A stretch of DNA of 64,000 nt from Streptomyces aureocirculatus (GTDB lineage: Bacteria > Actinomycetota > Actinomycetes > Streptomycetales > Streptomycetaceae): the NCBI RefSeq assembly GCF_000720475.1, contig NZ_JOAP01000007.1:1-64000 (forward strand), in the 5' to 3' direction. A program made the position numbers and the translations under genes. How positions within the stretch are numbered: the stretch's first letter is position 1; every line of letters starts with the position of its first letter. This document shows, one piece after another, positions 34,411-42,720 of the stretch. The notes under the pieces were generated by a model. It saw nothing but the letters and a program-made list of their open reading frames with translations. It was not told the DNA's origin and ran no database searches.

Positions 34411-35199
34411 ATGGAGCCGCAGCTCAGGCACGCCGTCGCGGACGGCGTCGCCACCGTCGTCATCGACCATCCGGCCAAGCGCAACGCCATGACGTCCGAC
34501 ATGTGGCGCGCGCTGCCACCGCTGCTCGGGGCCCTCGCCGCCGACCCCGCCGTCCGGGCCCTGGTCCTCACCGGCGCCGGGGACACCTTCTGCGCGGGCG
34601 CGGACATCTCCTCACTGCGTACGGAGCCCGGTCGCGCCCAGGAGCTCGCGGGGCGGGCGGAGGAGGCCCTCGCGGTGTTCCCCAAGCCGACGCTCGCGGC
34701 CGTGCGGGGGTACTGCGTGGGCGGGGGCTGTCAGCTCGCCGCCGCCTGCGACCTGCGGTTCGCCGACGAGGACGCCACCTTCGCCATCACCCCGGCGAAG
34801 CTCGGCATCGTCTACGCGGCGTCGACCACGCGGCGCCTGGTGGCCCTGGTGGGCCCCGCCACCGCCAAGTACCTGCTGTTCTCCGGCGAGCCGATCGACG
34901 CGGCACGTGCGCTGCGCGGCGGGCTCGTGGACGAGGTGCTCGCCGCCGGTGAACTGGACGCCCGGGTCAAGGAGTTCACCCGGGTCCTCGCCTCCCGCTC
35001 GCTGCTCACCCAGGCGGCGGCGAAGGAGTTCGCGTCGGACGTTGCCACCGGCGGGGCCGGTTCCGGAACCGGGGACTTCGGCGCCGCGCGGGAGGCGTAC
35101 TGGGCGGGACAGATGCGCGACAGCGGCGACACCGCCGAGGGTGTCGCCGCCTTCCTGGAGCGCAGGCAGCCGCGGTTCACCTGGACGCCGCCGCGCTAG
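34411..35199 (+). CDS. Enoyl-CoA hydratase/isomerase family protein
   Basis: Crotonase-fold enzyme of 262 residues. The start at ATG 34411 gives the family opening MEPQLRHAVADGVATVVIDHP. The acyl-CoA pocket KRNAMTSDMW, the first oxyanion block AGADISSL and the second GYCVGGGCQLAAACDLRFA are intact. The catalytic Glu positions are replaced by KLGIVYAASTT (typical hydratases have a Glu near the GLIP/GLGI stretch), so the reaction may not be simple hydration. It stands alone, with a divergent HdeD-like gene upstream. Confidence 0.85.
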   Translation: MEPQLRHAVADGVATVVIDHPAKRNAMTSDMWRALPPLLGALAADPAVRALVLTGAGDTFCAGADISSLRTEPGRAQELAGRAEEALAVFPKPTLAAVRGYCVGGGCQLAAACDLRFADEDATFAITPAKLGIVYAASTTRRLVALVGPATAKYLLFSGEPIDAARALRGGLVDEVLAAGELDARVKEFTRVLASRSLLTQAAAKEFASDVATGGAGSGTGDFGAAREAYWAGQMRDSGDTAEGVAAFLERRQPRFTWTPPR

Positions 35200-35225
35200 G
35201 GGCGTCCGGTGGGGGCACCGTGTGG

Positions 35226-35858
35226 CTACGCGGTCGCGCCTGCCTTTCGCCGCCACATGTCCACGAGGTGGGCCGGGGCCTTCTCCGGTGACCCGGCGTC
35301 GTAGGGCGGCTGGGGGTCGTACTCGATGAGGAGCTGGACGGTCTGGGCGCGCTCGTCACCCGCGATCCTGCCGACGAGGGTGAGGCCCATGTCGATACCG
35401 GCGGACACGCCCGCGGCCGTGACGTACTTGCCGTCGAAGACCACGCGCTGCCCCGTGGAGCGCGCGCCGAGCTCGTCGAGGGTTTCCAGGGCCAGCCAGT
35501 GCGAGGTCGCCTCGCGGCCCTCCAGGAGTCCGGCGGCGGCGAGCGCAAGGGAGCCCGTGCACACCGACGTCGTCCACGTGGTGGTCGCGTCGACGGCACG
35601 CAGCCAGTTGAGCAGCGGCGCGTTCTCCCTCTGGTCGGCCTGGCCGGGGCCGCCGGGGACCACCACGATGTCCGGGCGCTGCACCTCGTCGAAGGTCTTG
35701 GTCGCGACGAGCGCGAGCTGCCCGCTGTCGTCGCTCACGGGCCCTGTCCGCTCGGCCACGAACACCACCTCGGCGTCCGGGATGCCGCCGAGTGTCTGGT
35801 AGGGGCCGACGGCGTCGAGCGCGGTGAAACGCTCGTACAGGGCGATGGCGATCTGCAT
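35226..35858 (-). CDS. DJ-1/PfpI-family protein (isonitrile-hydratase-like)
   Basis: A 210-residue flavodoxin-like protein. The nucleophile elbow TTSVCTGSLALAAAGLL, the upstream acid block VVPGGPG and the later HWLALETLDELGAR match the branch containing Pseudomonas isonitrile hydratase. It begins at ATG 35858 with GGAGCACCC upstream. It sits just downstream of a GlxA-type regulator on the same strand, which carries the same domain as its sensor. An enzyme plus a regulator with the same fold suggests related ligands. No substrate can be named. Confidence 0.85.
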   Translation of the reverse strand: MQIAIALYERFTALDAVGPYQTLGGIPDAEVVFVAERTGPVSDDSGQLALVATKTFDEVQRPDIVVVPGGPGQADQRENAPLLNWLRAVDATTTWTTSVCTGSLALAAAGLLEGREATSHWLALETLDELGARSTGQRVVFDGKYVTAAGVSAGIDMGLTLVGRIAGDERAQTVQLLIEYDPQPPYDAGSPEKAPAHLVDMWRRKAGATA

Positions 35859-35918
35859 GGGTGCTCCTCGGATGTGCGATCGGTGGCGTGCGTCAGTCGT
35901 CGGCGCTGTGCGTGTTTT

Positions 35919-36896
35919 TCAGTGCGGTGCGGTCAGGGGGCTGTGGAAGCGGCGGCGGTACTCGGCCGGTGGTGTGCCGAGCGCCTTCACGAAGGCGCGG
36001 CGCATCGCCTCCGGGGTGCCGTAGCCGCAGGCGCGCGAGACCTCCTCGACACCGTCGGACGTGTCCTCCAGGAGCCGCCGCGCCTGCTCGACGCGGACCC
36101 TGTCGACGTACTTGCCCGGTGTCGTGCCGGTCTCCGCCTGGAAGGAGCGGGCGAAGTGCCGGGGCGAGAGCCGGGCGCGTCCCGCGAGCGACTCCACACT
36201 GAGGTCGCCCCCGGGGTTCTCGCTGATCCACCGCTGGACCTCGCGCAACGGCTCGCTCTTCGCCGTCTGGGCCGAGAGCTGCGCGCTGAACTGCGCCTGG
36301 TTCCCTGGGCGGCGCAGGAACACCACCAGATAGCGCGCCACGGTCAGGGCGGTGTCGCGGCCCAGGTCCTCCTCGACGAGGGCGAGCGCCAGGTCGATGC
36401 CCGCCGTCACACCGGCGGAGGTGGCGACATGGCCGTCGCGTACGTAGATGGGGTCCGGGTCCACCTCGACCTCGGGGTGGTCGCGGGCGAGCGTGTCGCA
36501 GTACGCCCAGTGCGTCGTCGCGCGGCGGCCGTCGAGGAGCCCGGCGCGGGCCAGGAGGACCGCGCCCGTGCAGACGGACACCAGGCGGCGGGCGCGCGGG
36601 GCGTGGACCCTGAGCCAGCCCACCAGGTCGGCGTCCTCCTCCCGGGTGCCCGCGCCGCCGGGGACCAGCAGGGTGTGCCAGGTCCGCGACGCCGCCTCCG
36701 CCAGGGAGATGTCGGGGACCAGTGTGAGCCCGCTCGACGTCCTGAGCGGGGCGCCGTCGAGGGACGCCGTGACGACGCGGTAGGGCTCGGTGTCCTGATG
36801 ACAGTGGCTCGCTCCGGTGAAGACCTCCAGAGGGCCCGTGACATCGAGGCTCTGGACGCCGCCGAAGAGGACGACCAGGACGGTTCGCTGCTCCAT
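35919..36896 (-). CDS. GlxA-type transcriptional regulator (DJ-1/PfpI sensor + AraC HTH)
   Basis: A 325-residue regulator. Residues 1-190 are a DJ-1/PfpI domain (VLFGGVQSLDVTGPLEVF, LLVPGGAGTR, Cys elbow LVSVCTGAVLLARAGLL). Residues ~225-320 are a double HTH of the AraC type (LAGRARLSPRHFARSFQAETG, VEEVSRACGYGTPEAMRRAFVKALG, PAEYRRRF). Such proteins respond to small metabolites or redox state. The same-strand DJ-1 enzyme 60 bases downstream is the likely target or partner. Confidence 0.9.
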   Translation of the reverse strand: MEQRTVLVVLFGGVQSLDVTGPLEVFTGASHCHQDTEPYRVVTASLDGAPLRTSSGLTLVPDISLAEAASRTWHTLLVPGGAGTREEDADLVGWLRVHAPRARRLVSVCTGAVLLARAGLLDGRRATTHWAYCDTLARDHPEVEVDPDPIYVRDGHVATSAGVTAGIDLALALVEEDLGRDTALTVARYLVVFLRRPGNQAQFSAQLSAQTAKSEPLREVQRWISENPGGDLSVESLAGRARLSPRHFARSFQAETGTTPGKYVDRVRVEQARRLLEDTSDGVEEVSRACGYGTPEAMRRAFVKALGTPPAEYRRRFHSPLTAPH

Positions 36897-36978
36897 GCCC
36901 CGATTCTTGGGGCGGGCGCCGACGGCTGCAATGACGAGTGCCCCACCTTTCCTGCCATGGTGGCGGGCCTCGCCCCGC

Positions 36979-37074
36979 GACGGAGCCGGGCGGTGACGGA
37001 GCTGGACGGTGACGGAGCCGGGCGGTGACGGAGCTGGACGGTGACGGAGCCGGGCGGTGACGGAGCTGGACGGT
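36979..37074. repeat. Minisatellite, three exact 32-bp units (six 16-bp half-units)
   Basis: GACGGAGCCGGGCGGT and GACGGAGCTGGACGGT alternate three times without error, then GACG begins another copy and breaks off. It lies in the divergent gap between the GlxA-type regulator and the SCO6745-family gene. No gene runs through it. Confidence 0.9.
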
Positions 37075-37115
37075 GACGTGGTCGGCGGTCCTGGACCGGA
37101 CGGGACTTCACGTCA

Positions 37116-37131
37116 TACCGACCAGTCGGTA
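37116..37131. promoter_or_regulatory. TetR-type operator palindrome before the SCO6745-family gene
   Basis: TACCGACCAGTCGGTA: arms TACCGAC / GTCGGTA are exact complements around CA. It ends ten bases before ATG 37142, so a bound repressor would block transcription start or ribosome access. The form is typical of TetR-family sites; the repressor is not adjacent. Confidence 0.7.
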
Positions 37132-37141
37132 ACGTAAGGGC

Positions 37142-38035
37142 ATGACCTCTTCGACGACTTCCGCACCCGTCGGCGCGGCCCTGCCCCCGCGCGCGGGACG
37201 GCGCTGCCACGGCGTGCTCAACACCGTGCACACGACGCACTACTTCGCCCCCGACGCGGGCCGTGAGCTGGCCGCGCTCGGCATCACGCACCCCAAGGCC
37301 GTCAACTTCGCGATCCGGGGAGCGGCGATGGGGGCCGTGGGCGCGGGCGTGATCACTGCCGCGTTCTACAACTACAAACCGGAGGTCGTGGCGCGGTTCG
37401 TGCCCGACGTGTGGCGCACCGCGACACCCGAGGACGTGCTCGCCGCCCGGCTGCGCGCCGTCGACTCCACGCTGCGCCGCCTCCTGGGCGACGACGTGCT
37501 GTCCTCGCCCGAGATGACCGAGGCGGCCGGGCTCGCCCTGCGGGCCGCCGAGGCCTGCTCGCCGGGCGGCCGCCCGCTGTATGCCGCGCACGCCGCCCTG
37601 CCCGTCCCCGAGGAGCCCCACCTCGCCTACTGGCACGCGGCCACGCTGCTGCGCGAACACCGGGGCGACGGCCACCTGATGGCGCTCCTGGACGCGGAAC
37701 TCGACGGCGTGGAGGCGCTGGCGAGCCACACCGCGACGGGCAAGAGCATGACGCCCAAGTGGAACCTGGCCACGCGCGGCTGGTCGCCGGAGGACTGGGA
37801 CGCGGCCGTCGAGCAACTGCGCGGGCGCGGAATCCTCGACGCGGCGGGCGAGTTGACGCAGGCGGGTGTCGCGCTGCGGCAGCAGATCGAGGAGCGCACC
37901 GACCGCCTTGACCGCGCTCCCTACGAACACCTCGGCGCGGCCGGTGTGGAGCGCCTCACCGAACTCGGCTCCGCGTTCGCCGGTGCGGTCGTGCGGGCGG
38001 GCGCGTTCCCCGGGGACCTGCTCGGCAAGGCCTGA
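37142..38035 (+). CDS. SCO6745-family protein, function unknown
   Basis: A 297-residue soluble, mainly helical protein of a family named after its S. coelicolor member. Blocks: RRCHGVLNTVHTTHYF, AVNFAIRGAAMGAVG, ITAAFYNYKP, the repeated AAEACSPGGRPLYAAHAALP and LAYWHAATLLREHRGDGHL, and the C-terminal winged-helix-like WSPEDWDAAVEQLRGRGILD with GVALRQQIEERTD. The last part resembles a MarR-like HTH, so DNA binding is possible, but I know of no proven function. It starts ten bases after a TetR-type operator, so it is probably induced by a small molecule. Confidence 0.85.
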   Translation: MTSSTTSAPVGAALPPRAGRRCHGVLNTVHTTHYFAPDAGRELAALGITHPKAVNFAIRGAAMGAVGAGVITAAFYNYKPEVVARFVPDVWRTATPEDVLAARLRAVDSTLRRLLGDDVLSSPEMTEAAGLALRAAEACSPGGRPLYAAHAALPVPEEPHLAYWHAATLLREHRGDGHLMALLDAELDGVEALASHTATGKSMTPKWNLATRGWSPEDWDAAVEQLRGRGILDAAGELTQAGVALRQQIEERTDRLDRAPYEHLGAAGVERLTELGSAFAGAVVRAGAFPGDLLGKA

Positions 38036-38139
38036 CATGCTCCCCCGTCCGCGGGGTACCCGGATGTCCCCGCGACTTCGAACAGCTCTCCGTGGAAGAA
38101 GTTCCGTGGAAGAGGTCGGGGAGACGAAGGGAGAACCTC

Positions 38140-38283
38140 GTGTTCCGTGCGATCGCGGACGTACTGCGACAGATCGCTGGTGCCATCGCCACCGTCGTCA
38201 CGCTGCCTTTCCGGGCGCTGGCCCGGCTGTTCGGCGGAGCTTCGCGTTCCGGTGGCAGGTCGGGGCGGACGCGCCGGGTCTGA
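38140..38283 (+). CDS. LPFR-motif small protein
   Basis: A 47-residue peptide starting at GTG 38140, with GAAGGGAG upstream. The sequence begins VFRAIADVLRQIAGAIATVV and continues through TLPFRALARLFGGAS to a basic SGRTRRV tail. The LPFRALARLFGGA block is the hallmark of a small Streptomyces family of unknown role. The single amphipathic/hydrophobic helix with a basic tail suggests association with the membrane surface. It lies just upstream of tex, same strand. Confidence 0.75.
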   Translation: MFRAIADVLRQIAGAIATVVTLPFRALARLFGGASRSGGRSGRTRRV

Positions 38284-38350
38284 CTGCCTCGCTGTCGGTG
38301 CCGCCTGCCACAATTGGGCGGCAACCTCAGTGAGAAGGCGGTACCGGAAC

Positions 38351-40813
38351 GTGACGACCACTCCAGCCTCCATCGAAAGCAGGATCGCCGACGAGCTCGG
38401 CGTACGGGAGCGGCAGGTGAAGGCCGCCGTGGACCTGCTCGACGGCGGGTCGACGGTGCCCTTCATCGCTCGCTACCGCAAGGAAGCGACCGAGATGCTC
38501 GACGACGCGCAGTTGCGCACGCTCGAGGAGCGGCTGCGCTATCTGCGGGAACTGGAGGAGCGGCGCAGCGCCGTCCTCGAATCGGTGCGTGAGCAGGGAA
38601 AGCTCACCGACGAGCTGGAGGCCCGCATCCGCGAGGCCGACACGAAGGCCCGCCTCGAGGACATCTATCTGCCGTTCAAGCCCAAGCGGCGGACCAAGGC
38701 GCAGATCGCCCGCGAGGCAGGTCTCGAACCGCTCGCCGACGGGCTGCTCGGCGACCCGGCGGTGGAGCCGGTGGCGGCCGCCGCCGCGTTCGTCGACGCC
38801 GGCAAGGGCGTCGCCGACCCGCAGGCCGCCCTGGACGGGGCCCGCGCCATCCTCACCGAGCGGTTCTCGGAGGACGCCGACCTCATCGGCGAGCTCCGTG
38901 AGCGCATGTGGGTGCGGGGGCGTCTTGCCGCCAAGGTCCGCGAGGGCAAGGAGGAGGCGGGCGCCAAGTTCGCCGACTACTTCGACTTCACCGAGCCCTT
39001 CACGGAGCTGCCCTCGCACCGCGTTCTCGCCCTGCTTCGCGGCGAGAAGGAGGACGTGCTCGACCTGGTCCTGGAGCCGGAGGAGCCGAGCGAGGAGCGG
39101 GTGGGTCCTTCGTCGTACGAGGACTCCATCGCCCGGCGCTTCGGTGTCGCCGACCGCGGCAGGCCCGCCGACAAGTGGCTCGGTGACACGGTGCGCTGGG
39201 CCTGGCGGACCCGGATCCTGGTGCACCTCGGCATCGACCTGCGGCTGCGGCTGCGGACGGCCGCGGAGGACGAGGCGGTGCGGGTGTTCGCGGCGAACCT
39301 GCGCGACCTGCTGCTCGCCGCCCCCGCGGGCACGCGCGCCACGCTGGGCCTCGACCCCGGCTTCCGCACGGGCGTGAAGGTCGCCGTGGTGGACGCCACC
39401 GGCAAGGTCGTGGCGACGGACACCATCCACCCGCACGTCCCCGCGAACAAGTGGGACAAGGCCATCGCCACCCTCGCCCGCCTCGCCGAGCAGCACCACG
39501 TCGACCTGATCGCGATCGGCAACGGCACCGCGTCCCGCGAGACCGACAAACTCGCCGCCGACCTCATCACCAGGCACCCGGAGTTGAAGCTCACGAAGGT
39601 GATGGTCTCCGAGGCCGGCGCCTCGGTGTATTCGGCGTCCGCGTTCGCCTCGCAGGAGCTGCCGGAACTCGATGTGTCGCTGCGCGGCGCCGTGTCCATC
39701 GCGCGGCGGCTCCAGGACCCGCTCGCCGAGCTGGTGAAGATCGACCCGAAGTCCATCGGCGTGGGTCAGTATCAGCACGACCTGTCGGAGGTGAAGCTGT
39801 CCCGATCCCTCGACGCGGTCGTCGAGGACTGTGTGAACGGCGTGGGCGTGGACGTGAACACGGCCTCCGCGCCGCTGCTCGCCCGGGTGTCCGGCATCGG
39901 CTCCGGCCTCGCCGAGAACATCGTGGCCCACCGCGACGCCAACGGCCCCTTCAAGAACCGCAAGGGCCTCAAGGACGTGCCCCGGCTCGGCCCGAAGGCG
40001 TACGAGCAGTGCGCGGGCTTCCTGCGCATCCGCGGCGGCGACGATCCGCTCGACGCCTCCAGCGTGCACCCGGAGGCCTATCCGGTGGTGCGGCGGATGG
40101 CGGGGACCGCGGGCGGTGACGTCGGGGCGCTGATCGGTGACACGGCGACGCTGCGGTCGCTGAAGGCCGTCGACTTCGTGGACGACCTCTTCGGTCTGCC
40201 CACGGTCACGGACATCCTCAAGGAGCTGGAGAAGCCCGGGCGCGACCCGCGGCCCGCCTTCAAGACGGCGACCTTCAAGGACGGCGTCGAGAAGATCTCC
40301 GACCTCACGCCGGGCATGGTCCTCGAAGGCGTCGTCACGAACGTCGCGGCGTTCGGTGCCTTCGTGGACGTCGGCGTCCACCAGGACGGCCTGGTGCACG
40401 TGTCGGCGATGTCCAAGACCTTCGTCAAGGACCCGCGCGACGTGGTGAAGCCGGGTGACATCGTCAAGGTGAAGGTCCTTGACGTCGACGTCCCGCGCAA
40501 GCGCGTCTCCCTGACGCTGCGCCTCGACGACGAGGCCGCGCAGGACTCCGCGGGCGGGGATGGTGGCCGTAAGGAGCGCGGCGGCCGCCCGCCGCAGCAG
40601 CGCGGGGGCCGCGGCGGCGGCCGGGAGCAGGGTGGCGGCGGCCGTCCGCCGCAGCAGGGCGGCGGCGGCCGCGCCCAGGGCGGCCGGAGCGGCGGCGGCA
40701 AGGAGCAGCCCCGGGGCGGCGGCAGGCCCCAGCGCCAGGGCCCACCGCCCGCGAACGACGCGATGGCCGAGGCACTGCGCCGCGCGGGCCTGGTCGACCC
40801 CAAGCACCGCTGA
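38351..40813 (+). CDS. tex: Tex-family RNA-binding transcription accessory protein with Gly/Arg/Gln-rich tail
   Basis: Nucleic-acid-binding protein linked to transcription elongation and stress tolerance in other bacteria. GTG 38351 gives 820 residues. Domains in order: N-terminal helical Tex region (RQVKAAVDLLDGGSTVPFIARY), RNase H-like YqgF domain (GLDPGFRTGVKVAVVDATG, near residue 335), helix-hairpin-helix (VSGIGSGLAENIVAHR, RLGPKAYEQCAGFLRI), and S1 domain (EGVVTNVAAFGAFVDVGV). After the S1 domain comes an unusual ~80-residue tail of GGR, GGGR and RPPQQ repeats, low complexity and RNA-binding-like, ending in a short helix (DAMAEALRRAGLVDPKHR). The tail is longer than in classic Tex. Confidence 0.95.
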   Translation: MTTTPASIESRIADELGVRERQVKAAVDLLDGGSTVPFIARYRKEATEMLDDAQLRTLEERLRYLRELEERRSAVLESVREQGKLTDELEARIREADTKARLEDIYLPFKPKRRTKAQIAREAGLEPLADGLLGDPAVEPVAAAAAFVDAGKGVADPQAALDGARAILTERFSEDADLIGELRERMWVRGRLAAKVREGKEEAGAKFADYFDFTEPFTELPSHRVLALLRGEKEDVLDLVLEPEEPSEERVGPSSYEDSIARRFGVADRGRPADKWLGDTVRWAWRTRILVHLGIDLRLRLRTAAEDEAVRVFAANLRDLLLAAPAGTRATLGLDPGFRTGVKVAVVDATGKVVATDTIHPHVPANKWDKAIATLARLAEQHHVDLIAIGNGTASRETDKLAADLITRHPELKLTKVMVSEAGASVYSASAFASQELPELDVSLRGAVSIARRLQDPLAELVKIDPKSIGVGQYQHDLSEVKLSRSLDAVVEDCVNGVGVDVNTASAPLLARVSGIGSGLAENIVAHRDANGPFKNRKGLKDVPRLGPKAYEQCAGFLRIRGGDDPLDASSVHPEAYPVVRRMAGTAGGDVGALIGDTATLRSLKAVDFVDDLFGLPTVTDILKELEKPGRDPRPAFKTATFKDGVEKISDLTPGMVLEGVVTNVAAFGAFVDVGVHQDGLVHVSAMSKTFVKDPRDVVKPGDIVKVKVLDVDVPRKRVSLTLRLDDEAAQDSAGGDGGRKERGGRPPQQRGGRGGGREQGGGGRPPQQGGGGRAQGGRSGGGKEQPRGGGRPQRQGPPPANDAMAEALRRAGLVDPKHR

Positions 40814-40979
40814 CCGGGGCGCCCCGTCCGGGTCGCCGCCGGGGGTGACCCGGGGTGACCTGGGCGGTCGGGCCGTGCATGCCTGCGGCGGGACGGTCGC
40901 GGGCGGTGTTCGGGGCGGACGCCCGGCGCAGCCATGAGGTCGGCTGCCCCGAGCGGGGCGGGTGCCTGGGAGGGTGGTG

Positions 40980-42623
40980 TCAGGGGGAAGGTTCTGTCAC
41001 TTTGCCTGCCGTTACCTCCAGGCGGCGGGTCACATGGACGGCGTCGAGCATGCGGCGGTCGTGGGTGACGAGGAGCAGCGTGCCCGCGTAGGAGTCGAGG
41101 GCCGACTCCAGTTGCTCGATGGCGGGCAGGTCGAGGTGGTTGGTGGGCTCGTCGAGGACCAGCAGGTTCACGCCGCGGCCCTGGAGCAGGGCGAGCGCGG
41201 CGCGGGTGCGCTCGCCGGGCGACAGGGTCCCCGCGGGCCGCAGCACATGCTCGGCCTTGAGCCCGAACTTGGCGAGGAGCGTGCGGACCTCCGCCGGATC
41301 GGTGTCGGGCACGGCCGCGCGGAACGCGTCGAGCAGCGACTCCGCGCCGTGGAACAGGGCGCGCGCCTGGTCGACCTCGCCCACGACGACGCCCGAGCCG
41401 AGCGCCGCGTACCCCTCGTCCACGGGGACACGGCCGAGCAGGGCGGCAAGCAGGGTCGACTTGCCGGAGCCATTGGCGCCGGTGATGGCGACCCGGTCCG
41501 CCCAGTCGATCTGCAGACCCACCGGTCCGAGCGTGAACGCGCCGCGGCGTACGACGGCCTCGCGCAGGGTCGCCACGACGGCGCCGGAGCGCGGCGCCGC
41601 GGCGATCTCCATCCGCAGCTCCCACTCCTTGCGGGGCTCCTCCACGACGTCGAGACGCTCGATCATGCGCTGGGTCTGGCGCGCCTTCGCGGCCTGCTTC
41701 TCGCTGGCCTCGCTGCGGAACTTGCGGCCGAGCTTGTCGCTGTCGGTGGCCTTGCGGCGGGCGTTCTTGACGCCCTTGTCCATCCAGGTCCGCTGCATCT
41801 GCGCCCGGTCCTGGAGGGCCGCGCGCTTGTCGGCGTACTCCTCGAACTCGTCACGGGCGTGCCTGCGGGCGACATCACGCTCCTCCAGGTACGCCTCGTA
41901 GCCACCGCCGTAGAGGTTGATCTGCTGCTGCGATAGGTCGAGTTCGAGGACCTTGGTGACCGTGCGGGCCAGGAACTCGCGGTCGTGGCTCACGACGACG
42001 GTGCCCGCGCGCAGCCCGCGTACGAACGACTCAAGACGCTCCAGGCCCGCGAGGTCCAGGTCGTTGGTGGGCTCGTCGAGCAGGAACACGTCGTAGCGGG
42101 ACAGCAGCAGCGAGGCGAGGCCCGCGCGGGCCGCCTGGCCGCCGGAGAGCGCCGTCATCGGGTGGTCGAGCCCCACGTCGAGGCCGAGCGATCCTGCGAC
42201 CTCCTCGGCGCGCTCGTCCAGGTCGGCGCCGCCGAGGGCGAGCCAGCGCTCCAGGCTGTGGGAGTACGCGTCGTCGGCACCGGGGGCGCCGACGACGAGG
42301 CGTTCGGTGGCGTCGTCCATGGCGGCCTGCGCGGCGGCGACGCCGGTGCGGCGGGCCAGGAAGCCGTGGATCGTCTCCCCCGGCCTGCGGTCGGGCTCCT
42401 GGGGCAGATGACCGACCGAGGCCGACGGGGGCGACAGGCTCAACTGGCCGGACTCCGGGGTGTCCAGGCCCGCGAGGAGGCGGAGCAGGGTGGACTTTCC
42501 GGCCCCGTTGGCACCCACGAGGCCGATGACGTCGCCGGGGGCGACGACGAGGTCCAGGCCTTCGAAGAGGGTGCGGTCGCCGTGGCCGGCGGCGAGGTGC
42601 TTCGCGACAAGTGTGGCGTTCAT
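40980..42623 (-). CDS. ABC-F family ATPase
   Basis: Soluble tandem ATPase of about 547 residues, without membrane domain; ABC-F proteins act on the ribosome in translation or antibiotic protection. Two Walker A sites (GANGAGKST, GANGSGKST) and two Walker B blocks (LLDEPTNDLDL, VLDEPTNHLDL) are visible, with the ABC-F signatures LSGGQAARAGLA and LSPGERTRAALA. The inter-domain linker ends in a long charged helix (VARRHARDEFEEYADKRAAL) rich in Arg/Lys/Gln. ATG 42623 is used; in-frame ATG 42632 is equally possible. Whether it gives drug resistance cannot be read. It converges on tex. Confidence 0.92.
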   Translation of the reverse strand: MNATLVAKHLAAGHGDRTLFEGLDLVVAPGDVIGLVGANGAGKSTLLRLLAGLDTPESGQLSLSPPSASVGHLPQEPDRRPGETIHGFLARRTGVAAAQAAMDDATERLVVGAPGADDAYSHSLERWLALGGADLDERAEEVAGSLGLDVGLDHPMTALSGGQAARAGLASLLLSRYDVFLLDEPTNDLDLAGLERLESFVRGLRAGTVVVSHDREFLARTVTKVLELDLSQQQINLYGGGYEAYLEERDVARRHARDEFEEYADKRAALQDRAQMQRTWMDKGVKNARRKATDSDKLGRKFRSEASEKQAAKARQTQRMIERLDVVEEPRKEWELRMEIAAAPRSGAVVATLREAVVRRGAFTLGPVGLQIDWADRVAITGANGSGKSTLLAALLGRVPVDEGYAALGSGVVVGEVDQARALFHGAESLLDAFRAAVPDTDPAEVRTLLAKFGLKAEHVLRPAGTLSPGERTRAALALLQGRGVNLLVLDEPTNHLDLPAIEQLESALDSYAGTLLLVTHDRRMLDAVHVTRRLEVTAGKVTEPSP

Positions 42624-42667
42624 CAGGCCCATGAGCCTAGCCGCACCGGCAGACGGCCACGGCGAGC

Positions 42668-42693
42668 GGCCGTGGCCCGGCCGGGCCACGGCC
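42668..42693 (-). terminator. Palindromic terminator after the frameshifted gene
   Basis: A perfect 26-bp palindrome (arms GGCCGTGGCCCGG / CCGGGCCACGGCC) between the gene ending at 42721 and the ABC-F start. Confidence 0.75.
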
Positions 42694-42720
42694 CCGGGCC
42701 GCGCCTGACCGCCCGCCCGC

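Noticed and set aside
36979..37074. Regular repeats resembling a CRISPR array
   Set aside because: The units are directly adjacent with no unique spacers, and no cas genes are nearby; it is a minisatellite.
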